Positions 7,661 to 16,968 are shown, counted from the first letter of the stretch. The stretch: 55,772 nt of DNA from Bifidobacterium pullorum subsp. saeculare (GCF_016899725.1 NZ_JACLYU010000013.1:1-55772), one strand, 5' to 3'. Translations and numbers: made by a program. The notes: generated by a model from the sequence alone, not told the origin.

Positions 7661-8617
7661 TCAGACTCCGTACACCTCGCGAGTGGTCGCGCGCGTGCCG
7701 CGGGCGACCTCCTCCAACGGCAGGTCCAGGGCGTCGGCCATCGCCTGCAGCGTGTACGGGATCAAGTAGGGGGCGTTGGTCCGGCCGCGGTACGGCATCG
7801 GGGTCAGGTAGGGGGCGTCGGTCTCGACCATCGCGTGGTCCAGGCCCACGATGCGCAGCGACTCACGGATGCCGTCGTTGCCCTTGTAGCTCACGGTGCC
7901 GGAGAAGCTCAGGTACCAGCCCTGCTCGCGGCAGATCTCGGCCATCTCCGCGTCGCCGGAGTAGGAGTGGAACACCGTGCGTTCGGGGGCGCCGTCGGCG
8001 AGCAGGGTCTCGATGACCTCGCGGTGGGCGTCGCGGTCGTGGATCTGCATCGGCAGGCCCAGCTCCTTGGCCAGCGCGATGTGCGCGCGGAAGGCCTCGC
8101 GCTGGATCTCCTTGGCGCCTTCGCCGGTACGGAACAGGTCCATGCCGGTTTCGCCGATGGCCACCACCTGCCGTGGGTAGGCGCGGGCGAGGCGTTCCAC
8201 CTCGGCGAGCGCGTCCTCGAAGCTCGTGTCATGCCACGGCTGGTAGCGCACGGGCAGGCCGTCCGGCCCGGGCACGGCGCGGTGGCCGTGGCGCACGGAT
8301 TCGTTGGGGTGGATGGCGAGCGCGGCGTGCACGTTGTCGTGCTCGCGGGCCATGTCCACGGCGGTCATGAGATGCGGCAACTCGCAGCCGGAGTCGATGA
8401 CGCCGCTTACGCCCACGGCGGCGGCCTGGTCCAGCAGCTCGTCCACGGAGTAGACGGGCACCGGGTCCTGGCCTTTCTCGACGGCCTCGTGGCTCATCGC
8501 GCGGGAGAACGGGACGACGGAGGCGACGTGGGTGTGGTTGTCGATGACCTGCGCGTCGGCGGGCAGCGGCGCGGGGGCCGGCGCCCAGCTGCGGTCGCGG
8601 TGCTTGTGCTTGCTCAT
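7661..8617 (-). CDS. TatD-family metal-dependent hydrolase (DNase)
   Basis: A 318-residue amidohydrolase-fold protein of the TatD DNase family. Metal ligands are recognisable: HTH in VIDNHTHVAS, Glu in AIGETGMD, His in MQIHDRDAHR and VFHSYSGD, and Asp in ETDAPYLTP. TatD proteins are 3'-5' exonucleases linked to DNA fragment degradation and repair. The N-terminus before the first metal site is a ~20-residue Pro/Ala-rich extension. The ATG at 8617 is only 10 bp after the stop codon of the upstream ABC exporter gene and lacks a ribosome binding site. TAGGCT, which includes that stop codon, lies 7 nt before the ATG and could be a leaderless -10; otherwise the gene is the third gene of the exporter operon. 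Confidence 0.92.
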   Translation of the reverse strand: MSKHKHRDRSWAPAPAPLPADAQVIDNHTHVASVVPFSRAMSHEAVEKGQDPVPVYSVDELLDQAAAVGVSGVIDSGCELPHLMTAVDMAREHDNVHAALAIHPNESVRHGHRAVPGPDGLPVRYQPWHDTSFEDALAEVERLARAYPRQVVAIGETGMDLFRTGEGAKEIQREAFRAHIALAKELGLPMQIHDRDAHREVIETLLADGAPERTVFHSYSGDAEMAEICREQGWYLSFSGTVSYKGNDGIRESLRIVGLDHAMVETDAPYLTPMPYRGRTNAPYLIPYTLQAMADALDLPLEEVARGTRATTREVYGV

Positions 8618-8627
8618 GGACCCCAGC

Positions 8628-10442
8628 CTACCCGGCCGCGCGGTCGGCGCCGACGGAGGAGCGGATCATCGCGTACTGGCTCTCGTAGAGCCGCCAGTAG
8701 GCGCCGTGCTCCGCCAGCAGCTCGGCGTGCGAGCCGTGCTCCACGATCTGCCCGTGGTCGATGTAGAAGATCTCGTCCGCGTTCTCGATCGTGGACAGGC
8801 GGTGCGCGATGATGAAGCTCGTGCGTCCCTTGAGCAGGTGGTTGAGGCCGGCCTGCAACGCTTCCTCGGTGCGCGTGTCGATGTTGCTGGTCGCCTCGTC
8901 CAGGATCAGGATGCGGGGGTCGGCGAGCAGCACGCGCGCGAAGGCGATGAGCTGGCGCTGGCCGGCGGACAGGGTCGAGCCGCGCTCCTCGACCGCGGTG
9001 TCGTAGCCGTCGGGCAGCTCCATGATGAACTCGTGCGCGTGCACGGCCTTCGCCGCGGCCTCGATGTCCTCGTCGGTGGCGTCGAGGCGGCCGTAGCGGA
9101 TGTTCTCGCGCACGTTGCCGGAGAAGATGAAGGTGTCCTGCAGCATCACGCCCATCTGGCGGCGCAGCGACGCGAGCGTCACGTCGCGCACGTCGTGGCC
9201 GTCGATCGTCACCGAGCCTTCGGAGACGTCGTAGAAGCGCGAGAGCAGGTTCACGATCGTGGTTTTGCCGGCGCCGGTCGGGCCCACGAGCGCGATCGTG
9301 CGGCCCGGGGCCACGTGGAAGTCGACGAGGTTGAGGATCGTGCGCCCGCCCTCCTCGTAGCGGAACACCACGTCGTTGAAGTCGACGCGCCCCTGGATGG
9401 CGGGCAGGTCGCGCGCGCCGGGTCTGTCGGTGATCTCCGGCTTGACGTCCAGCGTCTCGAAGATGCGCTCCAGGTAGGCGGAGCAGGTGATGAGCTGGTT
9501 GTAGAAGTTGCCGATGTTGATCACCGGGTTCCAGAAGTTGTTTGCGTAGCCCACGAAGGCGATGAGCACGCCCGTAGTTACGTCCACGCCGCCCAGGCCC
9601 ATCACGCCCACGAAGTAGATGAGCGAGATCGTTGCCACGGAGATGGTCTGCACGCCCGGCCACATGAGGAACTGGATGTGCACGGCCCGCATCCAGGCCG
9701 AGCGCACCTCGCCCTGCTGCTGCTGGAACGTGGCGAACTGGGCGCGCTCCTGGGCGAAGGTCTGCGTGGTCTTCACGCCGGCGATCGACTCGTGGATGTA
9801 CGCGTTAAGGTTGCTCTGCTTGTTGGAGAGCTTCTGGTAGGCGCGCCGCTGGAAGTACTGCAGCACGCGCACCCACACGATGAGCACCGGGAACAGCACG
9901 AGGCTGAACAGCGCCAGGCGCCAGTCGATCGCGAACATGACCACGAGCGTGATCACGAAGGTGAACACGTCGGAGATCACGTTGATCAGGCCGGAGCTCA
10001 GCGTGTCCGAGAGGGTGTTCACATAGTTGACCACGCGGATGAGGATCTTGCCGTGCGGGCGAGAGTCGAAGTAGCTGAACGGCAGCGTCTGGATATGCGT
10101 GAAGATGTCGCGCCGCATGTCCTTGAGCATGAGCTGGCCGACGCGTGTGATCGCCACCGTGCGGTAGCGCAGGCACAGTTCGTACACCACGATGAGCGCC
10201 GCCAGGCCCGCGGCCAGGGCGCCGAGCAGCCCCAGGTCCTTGTTCGGGATGGCCGAGTCGATCATGATCTTGGTCAGGTACGGCACGGTGACGAGGATGC
10301 CGCTCATCGCGATGACGACGACGAGGATGCGGACCACGCGCGGCAGGTACGGCTTGAGGTAGCGGCCCACGCGCGCGATGTCGCGCAGGTTGATCTGCTC
10401 CTCGAGCTCCTCGTCCTCACGGAAGGTGTTGCGTTGCGCCAT
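8628..10442 (-). CDS. ABC exporter half-transporter, subunit with canonical catalytic site
   Basis: A 604-residue half-transporter: an N-terminal type IV transmembrane domain (about six helices, residues ~40-330) fused to an ATPase domain. Motifs are Walker A GPTGAGKTT, a noncanonical signature LSAGQ, Walker B ILILDEATSNID with the catalytic Glu present, and the H-loop IIAHRLST. It is paired with the gene upstream, whose stop is one base before this ATG; a GAGGAGG ribosome binding site sits inside the upstream gene. The complementary motif pattern of the two subunits indicates an obligate heterodimer with one consensus ATP site. Substrate (drug, peptide or lipid) cannot be told from sequence. 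Confidence 0.93.
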   Translation of the reverse strand: MAQRNTFREDEELEEQINLRDIARVGRYLKPYLPRVVRILVVVIAMSGILVTVPYLTKIMIDSAIPNKDLGLLGALAAGLAALIVVYELCLRYRTVAITRVGQLMLKDMRRDIFTHIQTLPFSYFDSRPHGKILIRVVNYVNTLSDTLSSGLINVISDVFTFVITLVVMFAIDWRLALFSLVLFPVLIVWVRVLQYFQRRAYQKLSNKQSNLNAYIHESIAGVKTTQTFAQERAQFATFQQQQGEVRSAWMRAVHIQFLMWPGVQTISVATISLIYFVGVMGLGGVDVTTGVLIAFVGYANNFWNPVINIGNFYNQLITCSAYLERIFETLDVKPEITDRPGARDLPAIQGRVDFNDVVFRYEEGGRTILNLVDFHVAPGRTIALVGPTGAGKTTIVNLLSRFYDVSEGSVTIDGHDVRDVTLASLRRQMGVMLQDTFIFSGNVRENIRYGRLDATDEDIEAAAKAVHAHEFIMELPDGYDTAVEERGSTLSAGQRQLIAFARVLLADPRILILDEATSNIDTRTEEALQAGLNHLLKGRTSFIIAHRLSTIENADEIFYIDHGQIVEHGSHAELLAEHGAYWRLYESQYAMIRSSVGADRAAG

Positions 10443-10443
10443 G

Positions 10444-12297
10444 TCAGGCCTCCTCCCCGAATCCCTGGGCCGCGCCGGCGGCCATGCCCAGCTGTTTGCG
10501 ATAGATCTCCCAGTACCGCCCGTGCGCGGCGACGAGCTGCGCGTGGGTGCCGCGTTCGACGATGGCGCCGTGCTCGAGCACCAGGATGAGGTCCGCGTCC
10601 TTGACCGAGGAGATGCGGTGGGCGATGGTGATGATCGTCTTCTTCTCGTCCATGTCGCGCAGATGCTGCTGGATCTCCGCCTCCGTCTCCATGTCGACGG
10701 CGGAGGTGGTGTCGTCCATGATGAGGATGGCCGGGTCGTCGGCCAACGCGCGCGCCAGGGACAGGCGCTGCTTCTGGCCGCCGGACAGGCCCACGCCGCG
10801 TTCGCCCACGACGGTGTCGTACCCCTCGGGCATCGCTTGGATGAACTGGTCGGCGCCGGCGATCTGCGCCATGCGGCGGATGAACACGGGGTCGCGGTCG
10901 GAACCGGCGCCGAACGCGATGTTGCCGCCGATGGTGTCGGAGAACAGGAAGGTGTCCTGCGCCACGATGCACACCTGCGAGCGCAGCGTGGCCAACGGCC
11001 AGTCGCGCGCGTCGATGCCGTCGATGAGCACCCGGCCGACGGTCGGGTCGTAGAAGCGGGAGACGAGGTTGACGAGCGTGGATTTGCCGGAGCCGGTCTC
11101 GCCGAGGATGCCGAGCTTGGCGCCCGCGGGGATCGCGAAGTCGATGTCCTTGAGAATCGGGGTGCCGGGGTCGTCGGGGAATGCGAAGCTCACGTGGTCG
11201 AAGCGCACCGCACCGGTGACGCGGTCGGGCGCGGCCGGATGCTCGCCGCCGACCTGCGCGGCGATGGCGACGGCCTGCTTGACGCCGTCCTCGGCGCCCT
11301 CCTTTTCCACGATGCGTGACTTGGAGGTCAGCAGGCGGCGGATCTTGACGCAGGAGGCGTTGAAGCGCTGCCAGTCGTTGATGAGCCAGCCGGACTGGCG
11401 CACCGGGCCGTCGAGCATCCACAGGAAGGAATTGAAGCTCACCAGGTTGCCCAGGGTCATGTGCCCCTGGATCACCAGCAGGCCGCCGAAGCCGAGCGTG
11501 ATGAGCTGCAGCGAGAAGCCGAGGCCGTCCAGCCAGGGCATGTAGCGGCGGGTGTTGTAGGCCTGCGCCATGTTGCGCTGCATGTAGTCGTCGTTGTGCC
11601 GGTCGAATTTCTCGGTTTCGTAGGGCTCGCGCACGAAGGCCTTGACCACGCGGTTGCCCTCGATGTTCTCCTCGACCATCGAGTTGAGGCTGGCCAGCGA
11701 GTTGCGGATCGCGAGGAACAGCGGCCGCGCGTGGGTGGACAGGCCGCGCGTGAGCACGAACAGGAACGGCGTGACGCAGGCCAGCGCCAGCGCCAGCCGC
11801 CAGTCGATCGAGGTCATCACGGCCAGCGCGCCCAGGAACATGACCACGCAGTCGAGGATCTGGTAGCTCACCCAGCCGATGGCGTGGCGGATCGCGTCCG
11901 TGTCGGAGGTCATGCGGCTCATGATGTCACCGGTGCGCGTGTGGTTGAAATAGGTGAAGTCGAGCTCGTGGAGCTTCTCGTATTCGTCGGAGACCAGGCG
12001 GTAGATGGTGTTCTGGCTGAAGCGCTCCATCCACATCTGGTAGCCGTAGCGGGTGCCCACGCGCACGACGGTCATGACGAGCATGACCAGGCACAGGCGC
12101 ACAAGCTCGTCCGTATGCCCCTGGACGATGACCCGGTCGACGATGAGCCCGGTGAGCAGGGGGATGGTCAGCGCCATCGCATCGTTGACGATGAACAGCA
12201 CGACCGCGCCGAGGACGCGCGGCAGGTCGGGTTTGCAGTAGGGCATGATCCATCTGAGGTTGCCCGCGTCCTTGTTGCGGTTCGGATCGACGTACAT
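10444..12297 (-). CDS. ABC exporter half-transporter, subunit with degenerate catalytic site
   Basis: A 617-residue half-transporter with a transmembrane domain (helices such as VLGAVVLFIVNDAMALTIP and LCLVMLVMTVVRVG) and an ATPase domain. Walker A is GETGSGKST, the signature is canonical LSGGQ, but Walker B reads AILIMDDTTSAVD, so Asp replaces the catalytic Glu. In heterodimeric exporters such as TM287/288 and BmrCD this Asp, together with a noncanonical signature in the partner (LSAGQ in the next gene), makes one ATP site degenerate. The gene is first in a tightly spaced operon with its partner. A weak AGGAGAG site precedes the ATG. Confidence 0.93.
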   Translation of the reverse strand: MYVDPNRNKDAGNLRWIMPYCKPDLPRVLGAVVLFIVNDAMALTIPLLTGLIVDRVIVQGHTDELVRLCLVMLVMTVVRVGTRYGYQMWMERFSQNTIYRLVSDEYEKLHELDFTYFNHTRTGDIMSRMTSDTDAIRHAIGWVSYQILDCVVMFLGALAVMTSIDWRLALALACVTPFLFVLTRGLSTHARPLFLAIRNSLASLNSMVEENIEGNRVVKAFVREPYETEKFDRHNDDYMQRNMAQAYNTRRYMPWLDGLGFSLQLITLGFGGLLVIQGHMTLGNLVSFNSFLWMLDGPVRQSGWLINDWQRFNASCVKIRRLLTSKSRIVEKEGAEDGVKQAVAIAAQVGGEHPAAPDRVTGAVRFDHVSFAFPDDPGTPILKDIDFAIPAGAKLGILGETGSGKSTLVNLVSRFYDPTVGRVLIDGIDARDWPLATLRSQVCIVAQDTFLFSDTIGGNIAFGAGSDRDPVFIRRMAQIAGADQFIQAMPEGYDTVVGERGVGLSGGQKQRLSLARALADDPAILIMDDTTSAVDMETEAEIQQHLRDMDEKKTIITIAHRISSVKDADLILVLEHGAIVERGTHAQLVAAHGRYWEIYRKQLGMAAGAAQGFGEEA

Positions 12298-12551
12298 GGG
12301 TGAGGTCTCTCCTGGAAACTGGTGGGGGTTCTCTTCTCGTGGCGTCGCGCGGCACGCGGCGGGCGGCGATGCCGCGGCGCGTCCGATATGCGACGGGGCA
12401 TCATTCTAGGGGTCCCACAGCAGGACACGCCCATGTTCCGCGGGCATCTGTGCCCATATGCGTCGAGGCTGTCCGTTGAGGTGGGAGCAGGGTGCCGCCC
12501 CGCTTAACGTTTGAGCCAGTCGGCGGCACTGACGGCCCGCGCATCTGCCGC

Positions 12552-12812
12552 CTAAAAGCTGTCGGTGATGCGGTGGAAGAACAGACTTGGCGCCTTCCCC
12601 TCGTTGCAATGGCGCTTCATCGTCTCGGCGACGATGATGTTCTCGAACACCATGCCCAGGTACGGCGAGGCCAACAGCTCCGGCAGGCTACCGATGCCGA
12701 GCAGGTGACACAGCAATCCCGTGTCGTGGAAGTACAGCTTTGGTGTCCGAGGTGGTGCCGAAAGAACATTGAACACAAACAGCACAGGCACGGACGCTGC
12801 GCACACGAACAA
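12552..12812 (-). pseudogene. Remnant of an AAA ATPase with DUF4143 C-terminal domain
   Basis: An 86-codon fragment whose middle, about PKLYFHDTGLLCHLLGI to GMVFENIIVAETMKRHC, matches the DUF4143 region found at the C-terminus of archaeal-like and bacterial AAA family ATPases (pattern PKLYFYDTGLL ... FENFVVSEILK). The ATPase domain that should precede it is absent, and the frame ends shortly after FFHRITDS, where the family continues with a conserved acidic nuclease-like motif. It is therefore a decayed internal fragment. The first ~20 codons do not look like part of the family, so the homologous stretch is roughly 12560-12745. Confidence 0.65.
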
Positions 12813-12834
12813 AGCGGGCTTCGGGTCGCCCAGC

Positions 12835-12909
12835 GTACGGTTTGCCGCACTCGCATGGCCTTCATGCGGCGAACCGTACTCTTACGACCAGTCAGCGTAC
12901 GGTTTGCCG
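12835..12909. repeat. 62-bp tandem repeat family, short locus
   Basis: GTACGGTTTGCCG occurs at 12835 and again at 12897, exactly 62 bp apart, with a partner arm GCGGCGAACCGTAC at 12866-12879 that can pair with it. The same unit, with the same 62-bp spacing, forms a four-copy array at 37965-38200. It is non-coding because 62 is not a multiple of three. Confidence 0.8.
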
Positions 12910-13003
12910 TGCGGGCCGGAGCGCCCATAAGCTCATGAGCCCTGCGCGCAGTCCCGCATGCACGTGAACATCGGAAACGGCGGAATGAGCCCGGAAAAGA
13001 GAA

Positions 13004-13028
13004 ACCCGGCGGAGGGAAGCCGCCGGGT
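13004..13028 (-). terminator. Orphan hairpin, terminator-like
   Basis: A 9-bp stem (ACCCGGCGG with CCGCCGGGT) and 7-nt loop. On the minus strand it is followed by a T-rich run, so it would terminate leftward transcription, but no intact gene ends here. It may be the relic of a deleted gene. Between 13029 and 13375 I see no recognisable gene or RNA. Confidence 0.5.
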
Positions 13029-13375
13029 GAGAGAGAAGAGAGAAGAAGGGTTCAGTTATGGGGTTCTGGAGGGAACCTCGCCATCGGCATCAACCTCAAC
13101 CGCTGACATGATTTAGTAAACCGCCCGTTCCTTGGGGAAACGATGCGTGTTCCTGAGAATCGTCTAGGAATCCTGTGTCTGATTCGCAAGGGCCCGGAGC
13201 CGTGGAGGCAAGCGTAGCGACAAGCCAGCTGCCCTGCTGAGCATGTGCCAGCTCCGCTCATGGCAACAGCCTGACTGCTGTAGTGAGCCCGTTCTCACTG
13301 GGGCGAGCGTTCCGACGCATACGGATGAGATTCACCGCTCCGGCACCGGCCGTATCGCACGAATGACTTGAGGCC

Positions 13376-13718
13376 TATCTTGGCTCGTTGGGTCGTCTGC
13401 CCCTGGCATCTCCGTTCGTTGGGGCGCCTCAAGAGGAGTATCTCGGTTCGTTGGGGCGGATTTTCCACTTTACAGACATCTATCTGCGTTCATTGGGTCC
13501 TCCGCCCGCAGACATCACAACACCCAAGCCTTGGAATTCCGCCGTTTTCAGGAGTTCCCTAGACGGGATACCCCGCCGACGAGGACCCAACGAACGTAGA
13601 TAGACCTCCGCAACAGACAAAATCCGCCCCAACGAACCGAGATAGCCCAGCCACCGCACTTCAGCACGACCCAACGAACCGAGATTCATCCCGTCAGAAG
13701 CCCCAACGAACGCCGATA
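13376..13718. repeat. Mirror-symmetric repeat element, copy 1 (CGTTGGG units)
   Basis: Four ~19-bp units of the form TATCTSSGTTCGTTGGGKC point rightward (13376, 13407, 13439, 13481) and four reverse complements point leftward (starting 13584, 13626, 13668, 13700). The inner two pairs are exactly symmetric about 13541.5. The 84-bp centre contains TTGGAATTCCGCCGTTTT. The 62-bp inner arms (13439-13500, 13583-13644) are largely complementary. Short reading frames across it on both strands are an effect of the repeat. Confidence 0.85.
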
Positions 13719-13816
13719 CAGCGTCCACGCAGTTCAGCAGCAGCCCAACCCCCTACAGCGCAGCGCAGCCATCCCGCCCCATAGAGCCCCTACAATCCCG
13801 GCAAACCCGAGATACA

Positions 13817-13861
13817 CCGATGCCTCCCGCCCCATCATTCGACGGAGACGGGAGGCATCGG
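13817..13861 (-). terminator. metG terminator
   Basis: A perfect 13-bp stem (13817-13829 with 13849-13861) and 19-nt loop, about 55 bp past the metG stop codon. No strong T-tract. Confidence 0.75.
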
Positions 13862-13916
13862 CAGCAAGGCCGGGAACACCCGGCCGGCCGGCAGCCCTCA
13901 GCCCGACAGGCAGCCT

Positions 13917-15782
13917 TCAGCCCTGCAGCTTGGCCTTCTCGGCGGCCAGGCGCTCCGCCTCGGCCTCGCGGCGCGCGGCAAGCGCCTCCTCGAAGCGGGC
14001 GAGCTCCTCGTCCACGGCCTCCTTGGGGATCTTCGCGAAGATCGGCGTCGGCTTGGCCACCGGGGTTCCGGCCACGATTGGCTCGCTCTCCCACGGGTGC
14101 ACGGTGCGGCCGAGCTCGTAATCACCGGTGATGACCGGATACCGGAAGCCCGGCTTGTCGAGGTCCTCGACCTCCTCGATGCGCGGCAGCGGGGAGAAGA
14201 CGCCGGTGCCGCCGAGCGCCTCCCACACCTTCTGCGCGGAGTGGGGCAGGAACGGCGCGAGCAGATGGTTCGCGTCGCTCACGGCCTGCGCGGCCACGTG
14301 GAGCACGGTGCCCAGGCGCTTGTCGTCATCCTTGATCTTCCACGGCTCGGTGGCGGAGATGTACTTGTTGATGTCGCCGACGATGCGCATCGCCTCGATG
14401 AGGGCGGCCTTCTGGCGATGGGTCTCGATGAACCCGCCCACCGCGTCGAAGGCGGTGGCGGTTTCGGCGAGCAGCGCGCGGTCCTCGTCGGTCATCGAAT
14501 CCTCGTCGAGCTCGGGGATGGCGCCGAAGTTCTTCGCGATGAGGTTGGCCACGCGGTTGACCAGGTTGCCCCAGCTGGCAGCCAGCTCCTCGTTGTTGTG
14601 GCGCACGAACTCGGCCCAGGTGAAGTCGGCGTCGGAGGATTCCGGCCCGGCGATGGAGATGTAGTAGCGCACCGCGTCCACGGGGTAGCGGGCGAGGATG
14701 TCCTTGACGTAGATCACGATGCCGCGCGAGGAGGAGAACTTCTTGCCCTCCATGGTCATGAACTCGCTGGCCACCACCTGCTCGGGCAGGTTGAGCGGGC
14801 CGAGTTCGCCGGTCTCGCCGCCCTTGGAGCCGCCGCCGTTGTAGGCGAGGATCTCGGAGGGCCAGATCTGCGAGTGGAAGGTGATGTTGTCCTTGCCCAT
14901 GAAGTAGTAGCCCGGGGTGGCGGGGTCGTTCCACCACTGGCGCCAGTCGTCGGGGGTCTTGCCGTAGCGGCGCGCCCACTCGATCGAGGCGGACAGGTAG
15001 CCGATCACCGCGTCGAACCACACGTACAGGCGCTTGTTCGGGTTGTCGATCCAGCCGTCCACCGGCACGGGGATGCCCCAGTCGATGTCGCGCGTGATGG
15101 CGCGCGGCTTGACCTCCTTGAACAGGCCCTTGGAGAAGTTGATGACGTTCGTGCGCCAGCCGGTGCGCGAGTCGAGCCACTTGAGGTTCGCCTCCGCCAG
15201 GGCCGGCAGGTCGAGGAAGAAGTGCTCGGTCTCCTCGAAGCGCGGGGTCTCGCCGTTGATCTTGGAGACCGGGTTGATGAGCTCGTCCGGGTCGAGCTCG
15301 TTGCCACAGGCGTCGCACTGGTCGCCGCGCGCGCCCTCGGTGTGGCAGATCGGGCATTCGCCCTCGATGTAGCGGTCGGGCAGCGTGCGCCCGGTGGAGG
15401 GGCTGATGGCCACGCGCTGCGTGCCCTTGTAGATGTACCCGTTCTTGAGGCACTGCTTGAACATCTCCTGCACCACATGCTCGTGGTTGCCGGTGGTGGT
15501 GCGGGTGAACAGGTCGTAGCTCAGCCCTAGGTCGCACAGGTCCTTGGCGATCACGCGGTTGTAGCGGTTCGCCAGCTCCTGGGCCGTCAGGCCCTCCTTC
15601 TCCGCCTCGACCAGAATCGGGGTGCCGTGTTCGTCCGTGCCCGAGACCATGAGCACATCGTTGCCCTTCATGCGCTCGTAGCGGGCGTACACATCCGAGG
15701 GGACGCCGAAACCGGCCACGTGGCCGATGTGGCGCGGGCCGTTCGCGTACGGCCATGCGACATTCACCAGAATATGACTCAT
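13917..15782 (-). CDS. metG: Methionyl-tRNA synthetase
   Basis: A 621-residue class I aminoacyl-tRNA synthetase that charges tRNA-Met. The HIGH motif appears as PRHIGH at residues 16-21, and the KMSKS loop as KKFSSSRG. A four-cysteine zinc knuckle (CPIC ... CDAC) lies in the connective insertion. The C-terminus is a charged Ala/Glu-rich helix ([21 protein letters not shown], in parts) rather than a tRNA-binding EMAP domain. The ATG at 15782 was chosen because GATAAT lies 7 nt upstream, as in other apparently leaderless genes here, and because it gives the usual [15 protein letters not shown] start. Terminated by a strong hairpin. Confidence 0.97.
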   Translation of the reverse strand: MSHILVNVAWPYANGPRHIGHVAGFGVPSDVYARYERMKGNDVLMVSGTDEHGTPILVEAEKEGLTAQELANRYNRVIAKDLCDLGLSYDLFTRTTTGNHEHVVQEMFKQCLKNGYIYKGTQRVAISPSTGRTLPDRYIEGECPICHTEGARGDQCDACGNELDPDELINPVSKINGETPRFEETEHFFLDLPALAEANLKWLDSRTGWRTNVINFSKGLFKEVKPRAITRDIDWGIPVPVDGWIDNPNKRLYVWFDAVIGYLSASIEWARRYGKTPDDWRQWWNDPATPGYYFMGKDNITFHSQIWPSEILAYNGGGSKGGETGELGPLNLPEQVVASEFMTMEGKKFSSSRGIVIYVKDILARYPVDAVRYYISIAGPESSDADFTWAEFVRHNNEELAASWGNLVNRVANLIAKNFGAIPELDEDSMTDEDRALLAETATAFDAVGGFIETHRQKAALIEAMRIVGDINKYISATEPWKIKDDDKRLGTVLHVAAQAVSDANHLLAPFLPHSAQKVWEALGGTGVFSPLPRIEEVEDLDKPGFRYPVITGDYELGRTVHPWESEPIVAGTPVAKPTPIFAKIPKEAVDEELARFEEALAARREAEAERLAAEKAKLQG

Positions 15783-15853
15783 GCGGCCGATTATCCGGCG
15801 CGGCGGGGACACGCGGAGGGGCCGCACACGGGCGGCGGGCAGGCCCCGCCCGG

Positions 15854-15942
15854 TTATCCACAACGGGGATACGGGGGTATCGAACGGGTCGACTTATGCA
15901 CATCGGGGGTGCGAAGGCGGCCGAGTTATCCACTTATCCACC
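15854..15942. promoter_or_regulatory. Cluster of three DnaA-box-like sequences
   Basis: TTATCCACA at 15854-15862 is the consensus DnaA box. TTATCCACT (15926-15934) and TTATCCACC (15934-15942) differ in the last base and overlap by one base. All three are on the plus strand, in the 214-bp gap between divergent metG and the gene at 15997. No dnaA, dnaN or AT-rich unwinding region is nearby, so this is more likely a regulatory or DnaA-titration site than an origin. Confidence 0.55.
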
Positions 15943-15996
15943 GTAGGAGGGGGTGGGTGTGGCGCCGCCGGCCCGCCGCCGCTAGGGTCGGGCCGT

Positions 15997-16917
15997 ATGA
16001 ATGACGACGATGACATGACGACAGCGACGAAGATTCCGCAGCCGGCGACGGGGCCGGCGCCGATTCCCGCGCCGGCCCGGCGGCATCCGGCCGGCCGACG
16101 CGACGCCAGCCGGCCCGGCGGCCCGGTCCGTGACGGTCCGGCCCTCGGCGACGGAACCGCCGCGGTCCGCGACGGACCGGCCCGCGACGGACTTTGCGTG
16201 GTCCGCACGATGCCGCCGAAAAGCGCGGGGCTCTGCGGCGCAGCCGGCTCGGGGGCCGGCATGGGCGGCGCGGCCGGCCCGGGCAGCGCGGTCGAGGCGC
16301 CGGTGCCGACGATGCTCCGCGTGCGCGACCTGCCGGGGCCGCTGAGCATGAGCTGGCTGACCCGTCTGGGCGTCGTGGTGCCGCTGGACCGCGCGAACGG
16401 CTTCTGGTCGGAGTACACGACCACGCTGTACGGCCGCGCGCAAATCGTCTCGACGCTCACGCCGCTCAACACCGTGGCCTGCGCGCTGAGCGCGGCATGG
16501 GTCTGGCTGGGCGGCAGGCTGCCGGACACGGTGGACGTGCTCTCCGGCTCGCATTACCGTGCGACGGTGCACGGCCGGCGTGTGCGCGTGTACAACCGCA
16601 AGGCGCCGGGCGGCCAGCTGCAGCGCATCGGGGCGCTGCGGCTCACGGCCCCGGCCCGCACCGCGGTGGACCTGGCCGCGAACCGCGAGGACGAGGCGGA
16701 CAAGGTGATGCCGTCCATCGCCTCGCGCATCGACACCTTGATGGACGCCTACCAGATCTCCGCCAAGGAATGCCTGACCATCCTCGGCGAGAACCCTTAT
16801 ATGAAAACCGGCCCACGCGCGAAGCGCTTCTTCGAGGCGCGGCTTCCGCTCGACGAGGAGCGCGCCAGGAGGGCGCAGTGGCTGGCCCAGGTCAGGAAGG
16901 AGGCGATGCTGCGGTGA
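15997..16917 (+). CDS. Uncharacterised protein with AbiEi-antitoxin-like core
   Basis: A 306-residue protein. The first ~105 residues are low-complexity (Asp-rich start, then Pro/Ala/Gly/Arg) and probably disordered. The remainder has a pattern seen in AbiEi-like/transcriptional-regulator-type proteins: a hydrophobic segment ACALSAAWVWLGGRLPDTVDV, a basic beta-rich part YRATVHGRRVRVYNRK, then LRLTAPARTAVDLAANRE, which resembles the TSPxRTxxDLA motif of that group. The C-terminus is helical and basic. TAGGGT lies 8 nt before the ATG, suggesting leaderless translation; DnaA-box-like sites lie upstream. No toxin partner of the AbiEii type is adjacent. The family link is tentative. Confidence 0.55.
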   Translation: MNDDDDMTTATKIPQPATGPAPIPAPARRHPAGRRDASRPGGPVRDGPALGDGTAAVRDGPARDGLCVVRTMPPKSAGLCGAAGSGAGMGGAAGPGSAVEAPVPTMLRVRDLPGPLSMSWLTRLGVVVPLDRANGFWSEYTTTLYGRAQIVSTLTPLNTVACALSAAWVWLGGRLPDTVDVLSGSHYRATVHGRRVRVYNRKAPGGQLQRIGALRLTAPARTAVDLAANREDEADKVMPSIASRIDTLMDAYQISAKECLTILGENPYMKTGPRAKRFFEARLPLDEERARRAQWLAQVRKEAMLR

Positions 16918-16968
16918 TGCCGGCGGCGAGGCACCGGCATCGCGTCGATGCACAGGAGGGAGGCGCGG

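Noticed and set aside
13052..13261. 69-codon minus-strand frame
   Set aside because: No family resemblance, no ribosome binding site and unremarkable composition; treated as non-coding.
13388..13728. Short open frames on both strands with YLRSLG/YLGSLG peptide repeats
   Set aside because: The peptides mirror the DNA repeat units on both strands and begin or end inside them, with no ribosome binding site; the DNA repeat explains them.
15854..15942. Chromosomal replication origin
   Set aside because: Only three boxes, no AT-rich unwinding region, and no dnaA, dnaN or rpmH nearby.
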